A stretch of 64,000 nucleotides of DNA. Source: Lotus japonicus. Taxonomy: Eukaryota; Streptophyta; Magnoliopsida; Fabales; Fabaceae. The translations under genes were made by a program, and so were the position numbers. Below, piece after piece: positions 21,761 through 34,772 of the stretch. The notes below the pieces were generated by a model, which worked only from the letters and a program-made list of their open reading frames with translations, had not been told where the DNA came from and did no database searches. Location of the stretch: the NCBI RefSeq assembly GCF_012489685.1, contig NC_080042.1, positions 52,814,066-52,878,065 on the forward strand. The letters are read 5' to 3'. How positions within the stretch are numbered: position 1 is the first letter of the stretch; each line of letters opens with the position of its first letter.

Positions 21761-24592
21761 CTAATTGATTGATGCTAAACAGGTAGCTGGATTCCTTTGC
21801 CATTCATACCAAGAGTATATAAATCCCTTTATTTTTGCTCGGTTCCAATGCCATGCTTTCACCTGTATCAACTCAAGTAGATGTCCCAAATCCATGTCTG
21901 TAATATTGAAGTTATTGAAAATTATCCGATTTCGCATTGTCCAAATGACCCAAATAGTGGCCATCCAAACAGCCACCTCCCCTGACTTGTGAATTTTACT
22001 CCGCGCGTTTGAGCCGAACTGTAACAGATGTTCCTTTGGAAAAGGAATTTGAGCTGTGGTTATGCCCAACCAATCATAGCACTTATACCAGATTGATATG
22101 GAAACAGAACACGAAAATAATAGATGAGAGCCAGACTCTTGCAGTGAATTACATAGCGGGCAAATGGCTTCCTCCACGCTGTTGATAATTCGTCGTTTTA
22201 GCAAGTTATCCCGCGTCTGAATCCGTCCTAACAGCACCCTCCACGCAAAAGCCTTGATATTAGATGGCACCGGTGCTGACCATATTAAGTTGTACGCATA
22301 ATCAGCCTCCTCCAACGATTGTACCTGCAAAAAAACATATGAAGAGTTAACTGTGTATGCCCCTTCACCCTCCAATCGCCAACTCCACTTATCCTTCTTA
22401 TTTTCCACCAATTGGACCCCCTGTATTGCTGACAACAATTCCTCTTCCCACACTACCTCCCTACCCCGTAGTCCCCTTCTCCATCTAAACTCCCAGCACC
22501 ACACTCCCTCCTTCCAGACGCCCATCTCTTTTATGAATCCATATTTTTGCCTTGAGAGATTGTACAGTCGAGGGAAGCGCAGCTCCAAAGGACCATTCCC
22601 AAGCCAATTTTCAGACCAGAATTTTGTAGCGTTTCCTTCGAACACTGATTTATGCAAGCAAGCATCAAACCAATGCATACCATCCCATACACACTGTGCT
22701 TTAATTTCCTTCCACCAAGGTGAGTCACCAAGCCTTTTACTTCTCTCCTTGATCACACGGCACCAAAGGCTGTCAGAATCATTGAGAAACCTCCAATACC
22801 ATTTTCCTAGCAACGCCATATTAAACAAACGCCAGTCTTTGATGCCAAGACCGCCATGATCCTTTGGCCTGCAAACCACTGCCCATTTAACCCAGGCTAC
22901 TTTACTATTTTCCTCTACACCACCCCATAAAAACCTTCTCATGATACCAACACAGATTTTCATCACTCCTACCGGAATTTTGAAAAACGATAGAAAGAAT
23001 AATGGCAATGCAGACAGCACACTCTGAATGAGACATATCCTTCCTCCAAAGGAAATATGTTTCTGTTTCCACGACGCAAGCCTCCCTTTCAATTTACTGA
23101 TGATCGGATCCCATAATGCCAAGCTATTCGATCTACCCCCCACTGGGATGCCAAGGTAAATAAACGGAATGCTCATTACTTTACAGTGAAGTACTGCTGC
23201 AAATCTGCTCAGATTTCCCCTTTCCACTGCCACCCCTGTTACTTTGCTTTTATGAAAATTCACCTTGAGCCCCGAAATCATCTCAAAACACCTCAGTACA
23301 CACTTCAGGGTCATCACATTCTGCATAGATGCTTTGCCAATAAAAATAGTGTCATCTGCAAACTGAAGTATGGAGATATTTAGTTCTGAATCATCACCAA
23401 AATTAAATCCCTCAAATCTACCCACACTGACAGCTTTCCGGAAAAAGCCATTTAAACCTTCTGCCACTATCAGAAATAAGAAGGGGGACAACGGATCCCC
23501 CTGCCTTAAGCCTCTATGCATTTTGAACTCCTCACATGGGCTTCCATTCACCAGTAGAGACACACTTGCAGATTCTAAGCAATTCATAATCCACCGGATC
23601 CATTTATTGCCAAACTGCATTCTCTTCATCATGTATTCCAAGAATTCCCAAGATACTGAATCATAAGCCTTCTCGTAGTCGACTTTAAAAATCATCGTTG
23701 GCTCCTTCATCTTTTTGGCAGCATGGATAACCTCATTCACCACCACCACGCTATCCAACATGTTACGACCACCCAAAAACGCAAATTGATTCTCATGAAT
23801 GAGCTTTGACAACACCGTTTTGAGTCGCAATGATAACAGTTTTGCAACTACCTTGTATAAACACCCAATAAGAGAGATGGGCCTAAAGTCGTTCAACCCC
23901 ACTGGTGTTTTCACCTTCGGAATCAATGCAAATGAATGAGGCATTACTACCTCTTGGCCATAATCCCCGGAGCCAGAACTCATCAAGTACTCTCAAAAAA
24001 TCAGCCTTAAGCAAAGACCAGAATTTTTGTATAAATTTGAAATTATAGCCGTCTGGACCTGGACTTTTATCACCCCCACACTCCCACACGGCCTCCTTGA
24101 CTTCATCCTCACCAAACTGACTTGTTAAAAACTCATTATCAGCCTGAGATATCACATTAAAGGTCACCCCATCTAGAGCTGGTCTCTCCCAAGGACTTGC
24201 AGCAAACCGATTCTCAAAATATTGTTTCACCTCCGCCTTAACTCGATGAGGGTCCTCTTCCCACCTCCCTTCGACCATTAACCCAACTATAGCATTAGTT
24301 CTACGTCGCCAATTAATTAGGGAGTGAAAATACCTTGTATTCTGGTCACCATCCTTCAGCCACCTTGATCTAGATTTTTGATACAATAAAGACTCTTGAA
24401 GCTTCAGAACTGTCCAAAATTCATCAAGCAGCAGCTTTCGTGAGTCCCTCTCATCATTTGACAAACCCTCGTCTTCCTCCTTTCTGTCTAACTCATTTAG
24501 CTTCAGTACCGCACCATCCCTCCTAGTTCTCAAATCACCAAACACCTCCTTATTCCACCCCTTCAGCTTCAACTTCAAGAACTTAAGCTAGG
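21761..24592 (-). pseudogene. LINE ORF2 body: reverse transcriptase and zf-RVT
   Basis: The minus-strand frames cover LKGWNKEVFGDL, YFHSLINWRRRTN and KSPGPDGYNF (23,883-24,578) and then the full reverse transcriptase: LNDFRPISLIGCLYKVVAK, FKVDYEKAYDSV, GLRQGDPLSPFLFLI and the catalytic QFADDTIFIG. The zf-RVT block follows (CPLCNSLQESGSHLLFSC). The only coding lesion seen is a one-base insertion near 23,930, between NASF and ALIPKV. No RNase H follows; the frame ends at 21,761 and 240 bp of 3' UTR remain. Few lesions suggest a young insertion. Confidence 0.92.
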
Positions 24593-24595
24593 AGC

Positions 24596-25036
24596 ATGGT
24601 TCAAGTGTGGTGTGTATGTGGTGATTTCAACTCAGTAAGAACGGAGGAGGAACGAAGGGGTGTGGCAACCGGATCAGGGTCTCAAAGGAGAGATATTACA
24701 GAATTCAATTTATTTATAGAGGAGATGGAATTGCTTGATTTACCGATGGCAGGAAGGAAATTTACCTGGTATCGTCCTAACGGGCAATCATGCAGTAGAA
24801 TTGACAGATATCTTGTCTCCTCTGAATGGTTAATGCAATGGCCCAATTGTGAGATGGTGGGACTTAATCGTGATATTTCAGACCACTGTCCGTTACTCTT
24901 GCGACAATCTTCGCAAGATTGGGGCCCGAAGCCGTTCCGTGTAATGAATTGTTGGTTTGAGCATCCTGGCTTTGTGAAATTTGTGGAAGAGGCTTGGGCT
25001 GAAAAGCAGGTGGTGGGGTGGGGAGCCTTTGCTCTT
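24596..25036 (+). pseudogene. Inverted endonuclease fragment of the same LINE
   Basis: The plus-strand frame reads VWCVCGDFNSV, GRKFTWYRPNGQSCSRIDRYLVS and RDISDHCPLLL, the last third of the AP-type endonuclease of L1 elements, with its SDH catalytic motif. It then gives the linker KPFRVMNCWFEHPGF and WGAFAL and runs into the target duplication. It begins abruptly at about 24,596, which marks the 5' truncation. It faces away from the rest of its element because of the inversion. It cannot be translated with the reverse transcriptase. Confidence 0.92.
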
Positions 25037-25943
25037 AAGAAATCTTTTTTTACATAATTTACGGTCTCTACAATGTTAATCATATAATTGCATGTTCATA
25101 AACTCTTCTACTGTTAATCATCAATTTTAGGAAGAATCTTCTGTAACTAACTTCAAGATAATTGATTCTTACCAAAGAGAAACTGATCAAAATATGTTAT
25201 TACTTATTACACATGTGATAGCTTTGATATAGAGAGACAAATCTACTTTTACCTTGTAGGTTCACCTTTTAAATATTAACCAAACCAAAGGCTTAAACAT
25301 CTGTTGGATTTGGTAGGCATCGAGCTAAAACAGGTCCAGTCCAAACATACATAGCTCTGAATCCATTTCCGTCCGTTTGAATATTTTGGTCGGTCGCGTT
25401 TTGGGTTACCAACTCTTCAAGATATTTCAATTAAGAACCATGAATTTTCAACACTTGTATAATTTCTGAACGATACCAATTGTGATTCCACTTTATGTTG
25501 CTTGTGGTGCTGAGCTCGAAGCCAAACCCAAATGCCAACCTCATAGGATTTTCCGTCTTGGATTTGTTAGCCAAATGTTTCATTTTCCTTGGAGCTTCAA
25601 TCAAATTGGCTGAATGTGTTTGCAATATGACCCCACCAATGTTTATTCAAACAACATTAATTCATGTACTATCATTTTCTGCCTATAAAAAAAATGTACC
25701 TTCATTTTCTAGTAGATATCTAGACACACGGTAAAAATCTCTGCAATTTGTGACCATAAAGAACGTTTAGGTCACGAATTGCATGTGTGTGGGTGTTCGA
25801 TAGAAAATGATGATTCACGAATCATTTTTATTATTCAAATGCATTCCCTAGAAATTGGTGTGTGTCTGTGTGATTATTTGCCAAATTCTACTTCATGTGG
25901 TGTAATCTGAAATCTGATGGAGTATGGACCGTACTAGAATTCA

Positions 25944-25960
25944 CCCCCCCCCCCCCCCCC
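25944..25960. repeat. Homopolymer of 17 C
   Basis: Seventeen consecutive C on the plus strand follow AGAATTCA. Long G/C homopolymers are rare in plant spacers, and their length is often unreliable in sequencing. Confidence 0.9.
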
Positions 25961-26139
25961 ATTATTCAGGTACCTGTGTCACTTTGGTGGTACACAAAGA
26001 TCCTGAGGTACTGCTGCAGCCTCCAGGCAATTATTAACCACCTTTTGCTTGAGGGTGATTGTCTGTGCTGTGCTTCTTTGGAGTGTCATTTAGTATTTAA
26101 TTAGCATGTATTTGGAAATCATTCTGATTTCAGGAAATA

Positions 26140-26390
26140 CTTCTGTGCATGTTTGGATTATTATTGTCCAATTGATTTTGGATAGAATTGATTTTATGAA
26201 ATCTCACAATTGATTACATTCATCACAAAAGCTAATCTTTCATTCTTTCTAGCTTCAGAGCATAATTAATTTTGGACTAAAATCAATTCTCAAAGATAAT
26301 TGTAAAATATTTATATAATCACCTAAGGCTAAAAGTGATTCTGGTCAATCAGAATTGATTCTAAGGCTTCCAAACAATGAACCAAACACA
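26140..26390. mobile_element. Possible MITE with short inverted ends
   Basis: GCATGTTTGGATTATTATTG on the left and the complement of the right end (CATTGTTTGGAAGCCTTAGA) share GTTTGGA termini, with inner TTGATTTTGG and GAATTGATTC segments inverted about the centre. No clear target duplication was found. Confidence 0.3.
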
Positions 26391-28454
26391 CAATTTGTGA
26401 CTAACTTCAAAGTGTCAAAGTTGACTATGAGGAAACAAAAGTTGATCTACACAAAATGCATAATCTGAACAACTTTCTCATAAACAAACCATCAAAGGGG
26501 TCTAATGTTAGTGGTTGTTGTATCTGTAGAGTGTAGACTATGGTCTCATCCATCATTTTATGACTCCATCTTCTCTTTGACCAACTACATCCATAAATTA
26601 ATCCAATTATTATTGATGATGAAGCCATGAAGCTTTCAAATATCTTCAACTTGTCACTCTGCCATGGATACGTCACACGCCTTCCTTTTCGGATCCAGCA
26701 TATATATATGTTACCTTAATATCACCATGACAAAATTCAACTGTTCTTTTGCTTTTTTTTTTTTTTGATAATTAACTGTTCTTTTGCTTTATACTATAGT
26801 GCTCTCATTGTACTGTATGTCCTGTGCAGGTGAAAAACACTTCAACTAATTCATGATTATATGGGCCCAAAATAAACCATTGCTTTCTTTTCTATTTTTA
26901 TTTTACATATTGATCTGTACTTATTCTTTCTTTTAAAATCAAGAGAATGATTTTGCCCAAAGACAAATCTGGTTTTTTTCTGACAGCCTTTTTGGTTCAG
27001 ACTAATAGTTTAACAGCTCACTTCAAAGATTCCAATAAGCAGCTTTTGAAAATTTAAATACCTGATGAAATAAAATGATTTTTGCATAATGAGAGCCACC
27101 CCACTTCCCAAAAGAGTGATAGAATTAAAGTGCATTCCAAGTTGCAATTTGATAAAGATGTGAGATATAATAGGAAAGAGAAAAAGGGTGTCTTAGTAGT
27201 TGGATTGGTGTGGTCCAAAGCAAGATCAGATGGAGCCAAATCCAATGGAAGCAAGCAACCACTAGTTCCACAACATCACTCTCATAATCAATTGTCTTCA
27301 ACTGTGTAATTGCCTGCAATAAGCATCCAAGGCTAAGAATACAGTGGCAAGAAAAACAAAAAAACAGAACAAATCAATGCAAAATATAACCGTACAAAAC
27401 AAAGGAAGGGAGGTGAGTGATGGTGTCACATGTCACATAGTTTTCTTGAAATGTGCAATGTTTTTGTCTTTGTGGTTGGTGCCAATATCTGTATAAATTG
27501 GACCACCGAAAGGCAAAACCATAGAAATCCAGGATATAATAAATAGTGATAACAATAACATCCCCACACACGGCTAAATAAATTACTAGATGACACCATA
27601 TTCAAACAAAAAAAATATGCAAACATTTACATTTAATGTCAGTGGGAAATAAAAATTAGAGAAGTTGGCTGCAGCCTGCAGCTATCAGAAGAAAATTCTC
27701 TGAACACAATTGTTCAATTCACTAGAAAGAAAGATTAATGATTAGAATAGACTAGAGGAGAAGCCATCAAAATAAGAAAAACTACTTTACATTATTTGAA
27801 TCATCAATTATATAATTTATATGATGCTTGTTGAAGACAAGATTTTATTAGTAGAGGTTCTATCTCTTCCCTTCTCAAATAGACGGTTCTTATAAGAAAG
27901 CTAACACAATATGAGGATAATAAAATGTAAATTGAGGATCCAGCCGTTGATATCAGCCCCAACGTATAATAAAAAGAGTAAACTCATAGTTATAAGAACT
28001 AGAGCGGACCTGCAGACCCGACTAGTTGAACTAGAAACCAGTCAAGTGGTGACGAGTTCTTTTAACTCACAAAAACCAACTGAACTTGGAATCATTAATT
28101 AGGTAAAAACCGGTGGCATTGAACCAATTTGAATATATTTGAACAAGCTAATTTTCAAATTTTCAACTTATGTTTTTTATTTAATGATGAAAAATATATA
28201 TTGAAAAATGCATTGCATAGTATGAAGTTTGGTGGAAGTAGAAACCTTAATTTCTACTTTAGTTTAAAAAATTGTAGTTCTGTCACATAAGCACCAGTTT
28301 ACACTTGCACACATAAAAGCTCAGAACTTTACGTCATCTCAAGTTATTGTTTTTTTTGACAGTCCTCAAGTGATTGTTACTAATAAATTGCACAACCTTT
28401 TTTGTCCCACTTTTAAATGTTGTTCCTATAACATTATCCTTATTACATAATCAA

Positions 28455-29063
28455 GGTTTAAATACTTTGGAGGTTCCTGAAATTGTTCTTCGTACGAAAA
28501 TAAATCCCTGGAAATTTTTTTCCCGATTCCGAATCCTTGGAAATTATTTTTTAATCAGAATAGGTCCCTACTCGTGTTTCCAGCTTATGTGGCTTAATTT
28601 TTGCTGAGTCAAATATTCCACGTGGCTTTATATTTTTTTTAAATACACATGAATTAAAAAAAATAAAAATAAACATTTAAGTTTAAAATTAAAATCTTAT
28701 TAACCTAATTAACCCTAAATCTAATTAACCCTAAATTCCTAAATCTAAGGGTATAATTTTAATTTTAAATGTTTAATTTTAAATTTTAAACCTAATTAGG
28801 GATTTAGGTTAATTAGATTAAGGGTTTAATTTTAAATTTAAATGTTTAATTTTATTTTTTTAATCCATGTGTATTTAAAAAAAATTTAAAAGCCACGTGG
28901 AATCAATGACTCAACAAAAATTGAGCCACCTAAGCTGGTAACACGAGTAGGGACCTATTCTGATTAAAAATAAATATCCAGGGATTCGGAATCGGAAAAA
29001 AAATTTCCAGGGACTTATTTTCATATGGGGAACAATTTCAGGGACTTTCAGAGTATTTAAGCC
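28455..29063. mobile_element. Fold-back Mutator-type MITE
   Basis: The ends GGTTTAAATACTTTGG and (complemented) GGCTTAAATACTCTGA start inverted repeats of about 200 bp that continue through GTCCCT(G)GAAATT, GATTCCGAATCC, CAGAATAGGTCCCTACTCGTG and CCACGTGGC. A perfect 9-bp duplication CATAATCAA flanks it (28,446-28,454 and 29,064-29,072). The centre (28,650-28,860) is AT-rich with TTAACCCTAAAT-like motifs, also partly inverted. Long TIRs with 9-bp duplications fit Mutator-derived MITEs. It lies about 250 bp beyond the stop codon of the IQD gene. Confidence 0.82.
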
Positions 29064-29317
29064 CATAATCAATACTATATTCATAAAAAGGAGCTTCTGA
29101 TGAATCACACATTCAAAACCAACATTGGATTAACGAAAACATTCAAAACACATTGCAACATCTCAACACAGTAAAATTCAGTTAAAGGCCAGTCAGGAGC
29201 TAGCAACAATAATGTGGCCTTTGGTCAAATACTTACATTCTAAAACTGCTGTCATACTAAGAAAACTCAAGCAAGAGAAAATTGTCTTCATCTTCATTCA
29301 GAAAACTTGACGTGGTG

Positions 29318-32300
29318 TCACCTTAAATTAGTACTCCCAATTCTGTTGAAGCTGCTTGTTGTTGAAACTGAATAGCCCTTTATTCTGAAATCCGAATCCC
29401 TATCTGAATTAGGCCCTGCTTCCCAAAGACCCTGAACCAATGACCTTCTAGTTGTGGCGCCGCCATATCTCTCAAACTCTAGCCTTTGCCTCGGAGCACT
29501 CTGTGACCTGACCTTAGCTTTAGAAGATTCAGTATTCGCCATGTAATTCGGATGACCTGGGTAGCCGCTGAAGAAACTAAATGAGCACTCACTTTTAGTA
29601 GGCGTAAAAGGACCTCGCCTCGCACTACTTCCAAGCCTAGAGGAGGCAGAAAATGCTTGTGGGCTGTTCTCCGCGGTTCGTGATGAAGCTGCTTCTTTTC
29701 CTTTTTGAAGTTTCAGAGAATTAAAGGATGAGATCTCCCTATAAGAATGACTTGGATTCGGAGCTTTAGAAGAAGATCGTTTCGATGGAGACTCGTGTGC
29801 TGTAAAATTCTCATTACTGTAATCAGGAGGCAAATAATGATGTGAGTTTAAGTGTGGCTTCCAAGTATCTACTTCAAGAATCTTGTCACTCTTCTCATCA
29901 TCAGGGTGACCCTTTTTCAATGAAGCGTCTCCTGTTTGGCTCCATGCATTTTCTTCCATCCAACTGTCTAACCAACCGGAACCGAACCGGGTTTTCTCTA
30001 AGTTAATGTCCCTGAAATTTGCATTGGAACTACATCTCTGCAGAATTCAATTAAAGGTGGAATTAATTAGTATGAAAAGCTTCATTGCTTGGAGTAGCAT
30101 GGTTGAAATCATCTTCAACTTTTAGTTAGGTACTTTTCTCCATTGCACCACCAATTAACTGATTGAAATACTAATATACATGTGTTTGCTTTCAAGTATA
30201 ATAAAACCACAGTACATTTGAAAAATGTTTCAAAGAAAATGTAGACTGTTTTGATTCAACTCTACTATGGATCTTGTAATACAGTTTTATGGGCAAGAAC
30301 CAAAGGTACCTGGAGGATAGAAGATCCATCAAATTTGGTACTAAAGGCGCGAAGTGAGAGCTCATGATCACCAGGGACCTACAATTATGTTTTTTTCAAA
30401 ACAGAATTAGAGGTTAATGGTTATTATGATCCGTACACTGCATAGTAATGAACTAACGATCATCATCAATCTTTTAGACCGACCGAAATCCTCTATCCCC
30501 ATTTGGTGTCTCATTCCCTATCTCATCTTTTAAAAACCATCCATTTAATAGTACCTTTTTAATTAACATGACACAACTTGATTTGTGGGACATAGAAGGA
30601 GACACCAAATAGGGAGAGAAAATCCTAATACGTTGTATCATATGTAGACATGCTAATTGATGAGTCACATCTTAATGCTTGCCAAGATGGCACAAGCCAA
30701 CCTAAAGCCCTATTTTGAAAGGAGCCTACCACAGCACCAAATTATAGTGTTGTTTGGTTCTATGGGAGGAAACCCCATAATCACTTCTGAGAAAAGTTAC
30801 AAAATGTAACTTCTAGAGTTACCATATTTTGGATTATGCACCACCACGAACCCAAATACACTATTAATTTGCAGCATGCTGTTTGTGACAGGTTGGAAAG
30901 TTAATTTGCACATCAGATTCCAAATTGCAACAATTGGTAGGGTGATGGAGTAAAGGGAAAAAAATTAACAGATAAAAGGCATTGTTAAAGATATGGACAA
31001 GTTTGAAGAAAGTGAGATGCTATCATAGCCTTTCTAGCAAGTTAGCATCAGCTTAATAGGCAAGAATCAGACAACAATTTAAGAACAAAAATTATTTGCA
31101 TTTCTTACAGGGTAATGAGAAAGTGAAGACTTGAAAGAGTGCATATTATCTGACATGTGCACCCGATTAGCACGTGCCCGCGATTGCAGCCGCACCAATG
31201 TTTGCATGCGCCTGAGCATATCTGCAGTTTGCTTTCTTACAATGTGGCCCCTCACCAAAGCTTGCAACTTCACCAATGCTTTAAGTGCTCTCAATGCTCT
31301 CCTTGCCTTCCAAATTCATCACAAAAATTTCAGTAGAAATTTTAAAATTTCATCTCATAATACAATGATGCTATCCATTAGCAGTAGCATTGATTGACAC
31401 ATTAGATTCCTTCATGAGAAAAAAAAAGAACAACTAAGATGAAACATCATTCCAAACCCAAGAAGAAAGTAATCAGGCAAAGAATAACAGATTTGTTTAG
31501 TGGATAATGTTTATTAGCACAAAAATGAATTCTTAGCTTCTGCACAAACCTTTTAGGTGTGAGACTAATTTCCTGGGTACAGTCGGGCACCAAAGTGGGG
31601 TCCCCTCCCAACCGTGTTTTTTTTCCTACACATGTATCTAGGGATTGAACCCAGAACCACATACTTAAGAGATCTAAACCTCTTCTACTCGGACCAACAC
31701 ATTATTGCAAACGCCCACTCCTTTGTTTTTTTCTCTCTTCCAAATTTCTAAACACATTCATGAATTTGGACTCGTTACCGCGAGAAAAATCCTAAATTCA
31801 CGTAATTAAGAATCTAAGTCGTTGAATGAAGATTAGACTAAAACAGCTTAGATTTGGAGTTTACTTAAATCATTTTATCTTTGATGAAACATGATCTGTC
31901 AATTTTGATTGAGCGACTCAGATCATATGAAATGTAGGGTTCATACTATATACATTTTAGATAGCAATTGCACAAGAATAATAAAATTGAGACAGACTCT
32001 CAACACAACAAAATAAAATAAAAGGAACACAGATAAGCATGGAATGTCAGAAAGGTATAGAATATGAAAAGGAAAAAGAAATGAGGGAAGGGGGATTGAT
32101 GAGGGTGATGGGTATAATCATTACTAAAAATAAATACACAGTGGAAAGCCATCCATAATTGATGCCCTTTTAACTCACTGAAGCTTCCTATATTACATTC
32201 CCCTCCTTGATTCATATTACCCACAGCAGGACCCCCAAAATGTGAAAAATTGAAAATACATCAATAAAGAATGTATCAGCTTTTTGAAGAAAGCAAAGAA

Positions 32301-34749
32301 AGCATTACAACCTAGCTTGTAGGTCCTTGTGTCCTTAATCCTAAAGTGAGGTAAAAGCTGCTCTCTTTTTCTACCCCAAGAAAGAAAACAAGTTAAACAC
32401 ACATCAATACCCCCCATACCATTCCAAAAACGAAAACACAAGTAGTTACCATTGCCAACTTCCGTGTGACTCTACTATTGAAGCCTAACAACCACTGTAA
32501 CTTTGGGCCATGACCTAAAACATGGTAATTATGATGGGTTGTCTCAGGGCCACTTCATTCTTGGGTGTTATTTTTGGGGACAAAGGGACATATTCTACTT
32601 AGCCCCCCGAAAGGAAAGTTTCATAACTCAACAAATGTGTGGGGCTCTCTCTTATCTTCATTCACTCACAAATTACCCGTTTTCCCCTATTCAATTCTCT
32701 TGGCCCTTGCATTGTCACCTACCCAAATTCCAAAAAGTGGTCAATTTTTTTAGTTGAAATATTTAACACGGGTCCTCACAACATCATACCACTCAAGTCT
32801 TGCCATAACAAATTTTTTACCTAAAATCTACGACTCTGATAGTAGTGAGTAATCTTTTCGCCGTAAGTATTTACACTAAACAACCATTCTCATAAGTGAA
32901 AATTAAACCGGCTTTGTGAGATGATACATGTGCTAAAAGATAATGCTCCATGCTGACCATGCACATGTCATACTTGTGAGATTTGTCAAGATCGAAAATG
33001 TTATTATAATGAAATAAACAAAAATTATTTGTGGAGAACATTCCTCTAAGCAAAATTTGTCGGTGGAAACCCGTCCACAACAACACACAAACATTGACCA
33101 GAGTCTAACCATACACTTAAAATAAAATTGTTATGTTTTATTTAATTTGCTGATTTTGAAACAGACAACGTGTGCTTTCGATATTTGAAAGATCAAGAAG
33201 AAAAAAGAAACACTGTTGAAAAAATGAAACAATGTGGACTAGTTGACTAGTGTGTATGTTTTCCGAGAAAAACAGTACTGGAGAAAATTCCATATTTCAA
33301 TTTTCAACGAAAGAGTCAAACAAAGTTGAACTGACGCGCTAACAACAAGAAGTTGAGTACAACAAGAAGTTGAGTACCAATGCTTAATAGGAAAAATTAT
33401 TACGAAAATAGAATGCATTCATATCAAAACTTCATAAAAAAATATTACTCCCTCCGTTCCTGATCTTTTATTGTTTAAGGTTATGCACATTGTTTAAGAG
33501 TGCAATCATTGATATATTTGTTGACATAAAGACCCCTATTTAATGTTCTCTTATAGTGCAGAGAGAGAATAATAGTTATTGGTTAAGAAATTTGTTATGA
33601 TTTTGATTGGTGAAAATAAGAGGTGGTAGGTGAGAGGTATAGTATTAAATGAAGGTATATATGGAATAAATTGAGAAAAAATGCATTGTATTTGTAAAAC
33701 AACAAAAGTTTTGGAATTTATGCCAAAAGTTAAAATAACAAAAGATTAGGAACGGAGGGAGTATTTCAGTAAATCATGTTTAATTATACAATTTACATCA
33801 GTACAAAAATATATACCTAAATTGTCAAAAAAAAAAAATTAAATACATGCTTGGTACAAGATGAAAGAGCGAGAAGACATATAATTGAGGTGAGATAGGT
33901 TCAAGGATCAAATCCCTATACGATACAACTTATCTTTCTGACGGCGGGCAGATGTACAAAATTAAGGACTATCAACTTTGATTTTAACTCACAATGTTTT
34001 TTACATACATTGAAATAAAAGGGAAATTCACAATTAAAGTATTAAACTTACAAATTCCTTTTCATATAATATTCCTTTATGCTAGCTCTAATTTCATTCA
34101 TAGATTACATAACACATTTCACTAAGGAGGCACTAAAAAAGATAAATTGTGGGTTTATAACTGTTAATTGGAAAATCAACTACTGATAAATTTTAATAAG
34201 CTCATAATTTCTAATATGTGTTTGTACACTTAGTTATAATCTAAAGTTTCTATTTCATTTCCAATTTCAAAAAAAAAAAATCATTTTCAGGGACATGATG
34301 GCAAAAAAAATTGAGCAAATTTTACGTACCAAGTAACCTCGGAACGCTGACTGTATCTTGACAGCGGCAGCAGCTGTTTCCTCCGCCTGCCGCCGCCGGT
34401 CTTGAGCAGCCGGGACAGGTCCGCTGCCACTGGTTAACCGAACAACTTCAGCGGCAGCATGGGCGGCGGCGAGTGCGGCCTCAGCAACGGCAGCAGTGGC
34501 GGCGGCGACGGCGATGGCATGCTTATTTGCATCCAAGGAGTCTGTGAAGGGAGAGGAGAAGGTGGAAGGGTCAAATTGGTGGTTGAGTGGTGAGAGTGAC
34601 TTATTGGAGGATGTGCCTCTGGTGCTGTTTTTCGCGAAGCTCCAGCTTCTCCTTCTGTCTTTTGGTCCGGATTTGGAACCCGACCCGTCGGAAAGTGCCG
34701 GCGGAGGAGGGTGTTTCTTGCCGCCGAAGAGTCGCCGGAAAAAGCCCAT
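29318..34749 (-). CDS. IQ67-domain (IQD) calmodulin-binding protein
   Basis: Four exons on the minus strand: 34,330-34,749, 31,109-31,306, 30,310-30,378 and 29,318-30,037. All junctions are GT-AG in phase 0, and the product is 468 aa. IQD proteins bind calmodulin and act as scaffolds at microtubules, membrane or nucleus. The start [12 protein letters not shown] resembles the IQD22-24 group. The IQ67 domain spans the first intron, as is normal for the family: [12 protein letters not shown] at the end of exon 1 and [26 protein letters not shown] at the start of exon 2, with a further repeat [15 protein letters not shown]. Exon 1 also has an Ala-rich helix (residues 75-100). Exon 4 begins [24 protein letters not shown] and holds the DUF4005 block ([25 protein letters not shown]). 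Intron 1 is 3.0 kb and contains a SINE and a Stowaway MITE. Confidence 0.95.
30484..30636. mobile_element. Small inverted-repeat element in IQD intron 2
   Basis: ATCCTCTATCCCCATTTGGTGTCTC on the left is matched by the complement of GAGACACCAAATAGGGAGAG on the right. The arms are imperfect, and no duplication was assigned. It is probably a MITE. Confidence 0.4.
31540..31715 (-). mobile_element. tRNA-derived SINE in IQD intron 1
   Basis: On the minus strand the unit reads TTGGTCCGAGTAGAAGAGG, then a B box GGTTCAATCCC (about 31,652-31,662), then TAGATACATGTGTAGG and a second unit ending TTAGTCTCACACC. The B box and tRNA-like head indicate a SINE. The borders are approximate because no duplication was found. 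Confidence 0.55.
33448..33761. mobile_element. Stowaway MITE in IQD intron 1
   Basis: The ends CTCCCTCCGTTCCTGATC and, complemented, CTCCCTCCGTTCCTAATC are the canonical Stowaway (Tc1/mariner) terminus, flanked by TA on each side (33,446-33,447 and 33,762-33,763). The length is 314 bp, with no coding capacity. Confidence 0.92.
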
Positions 34750-34769
34750 TATGTGTTAAGTGAAGTCAT

Positions 34770-34772
<3 letters not shown>

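Larger units (their letters stand above)
21511..25036 (-). mobile_element. L1-type LINE with twin-priming inversion
   Basis: Exact 19-bp duplications (AAGAAATCTTTTTTTACAT) flank the unit at 21,492-21,510 and 25,037-25,055. The 3' end is on the left (T run 21,511-21,518, the poly-A tail). The main body (21,519 to about 24,592) is minus strand, from the segment before the reverse transcriptase to the 3' UTR. The last 440 bp on the right is plus strand and encodes the end of the endonuclease. In element order the right piece ends GAFAL(K) and the left piece starts at LKFLKLKLKG, so they are contiguous; they share CTTAAG at the breakpoint. This is the structure made by twin priming during target-primed reverse transcription. 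Everything before the endonuclease C-terminal half is missing. Confidence 0.92.
25056..28445. other. Long AT-rich spacer
   Basis: No gene could be supported on either strand. Visible items are the C homopolymer at 25,944, the MITE-like unit at 26,140-26,390, a T run near 26,752-26,766 and a TA-rich stretch near 26,700. Short frames have no family motif. The right end belongs to the flank of the fold-back MITE. Confidence 0.5.

Noticed and set aside
22353..22859. 168-residue plus-strand frame
   Set aside because: It is antisense to the LINE reverse transcriptase and zf-RVT frame and has no family features.
28650..28860. Interstitial telomere repeats
   Set aside because: AACCCTAAAT-like words occur but not in regular seven-base TTTAGGG tandem order; they belong to the MITE centre.
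34496..34759. 87-residue plus-strand frame
   Set aside because: Antisense shadow of IQD exon 1.
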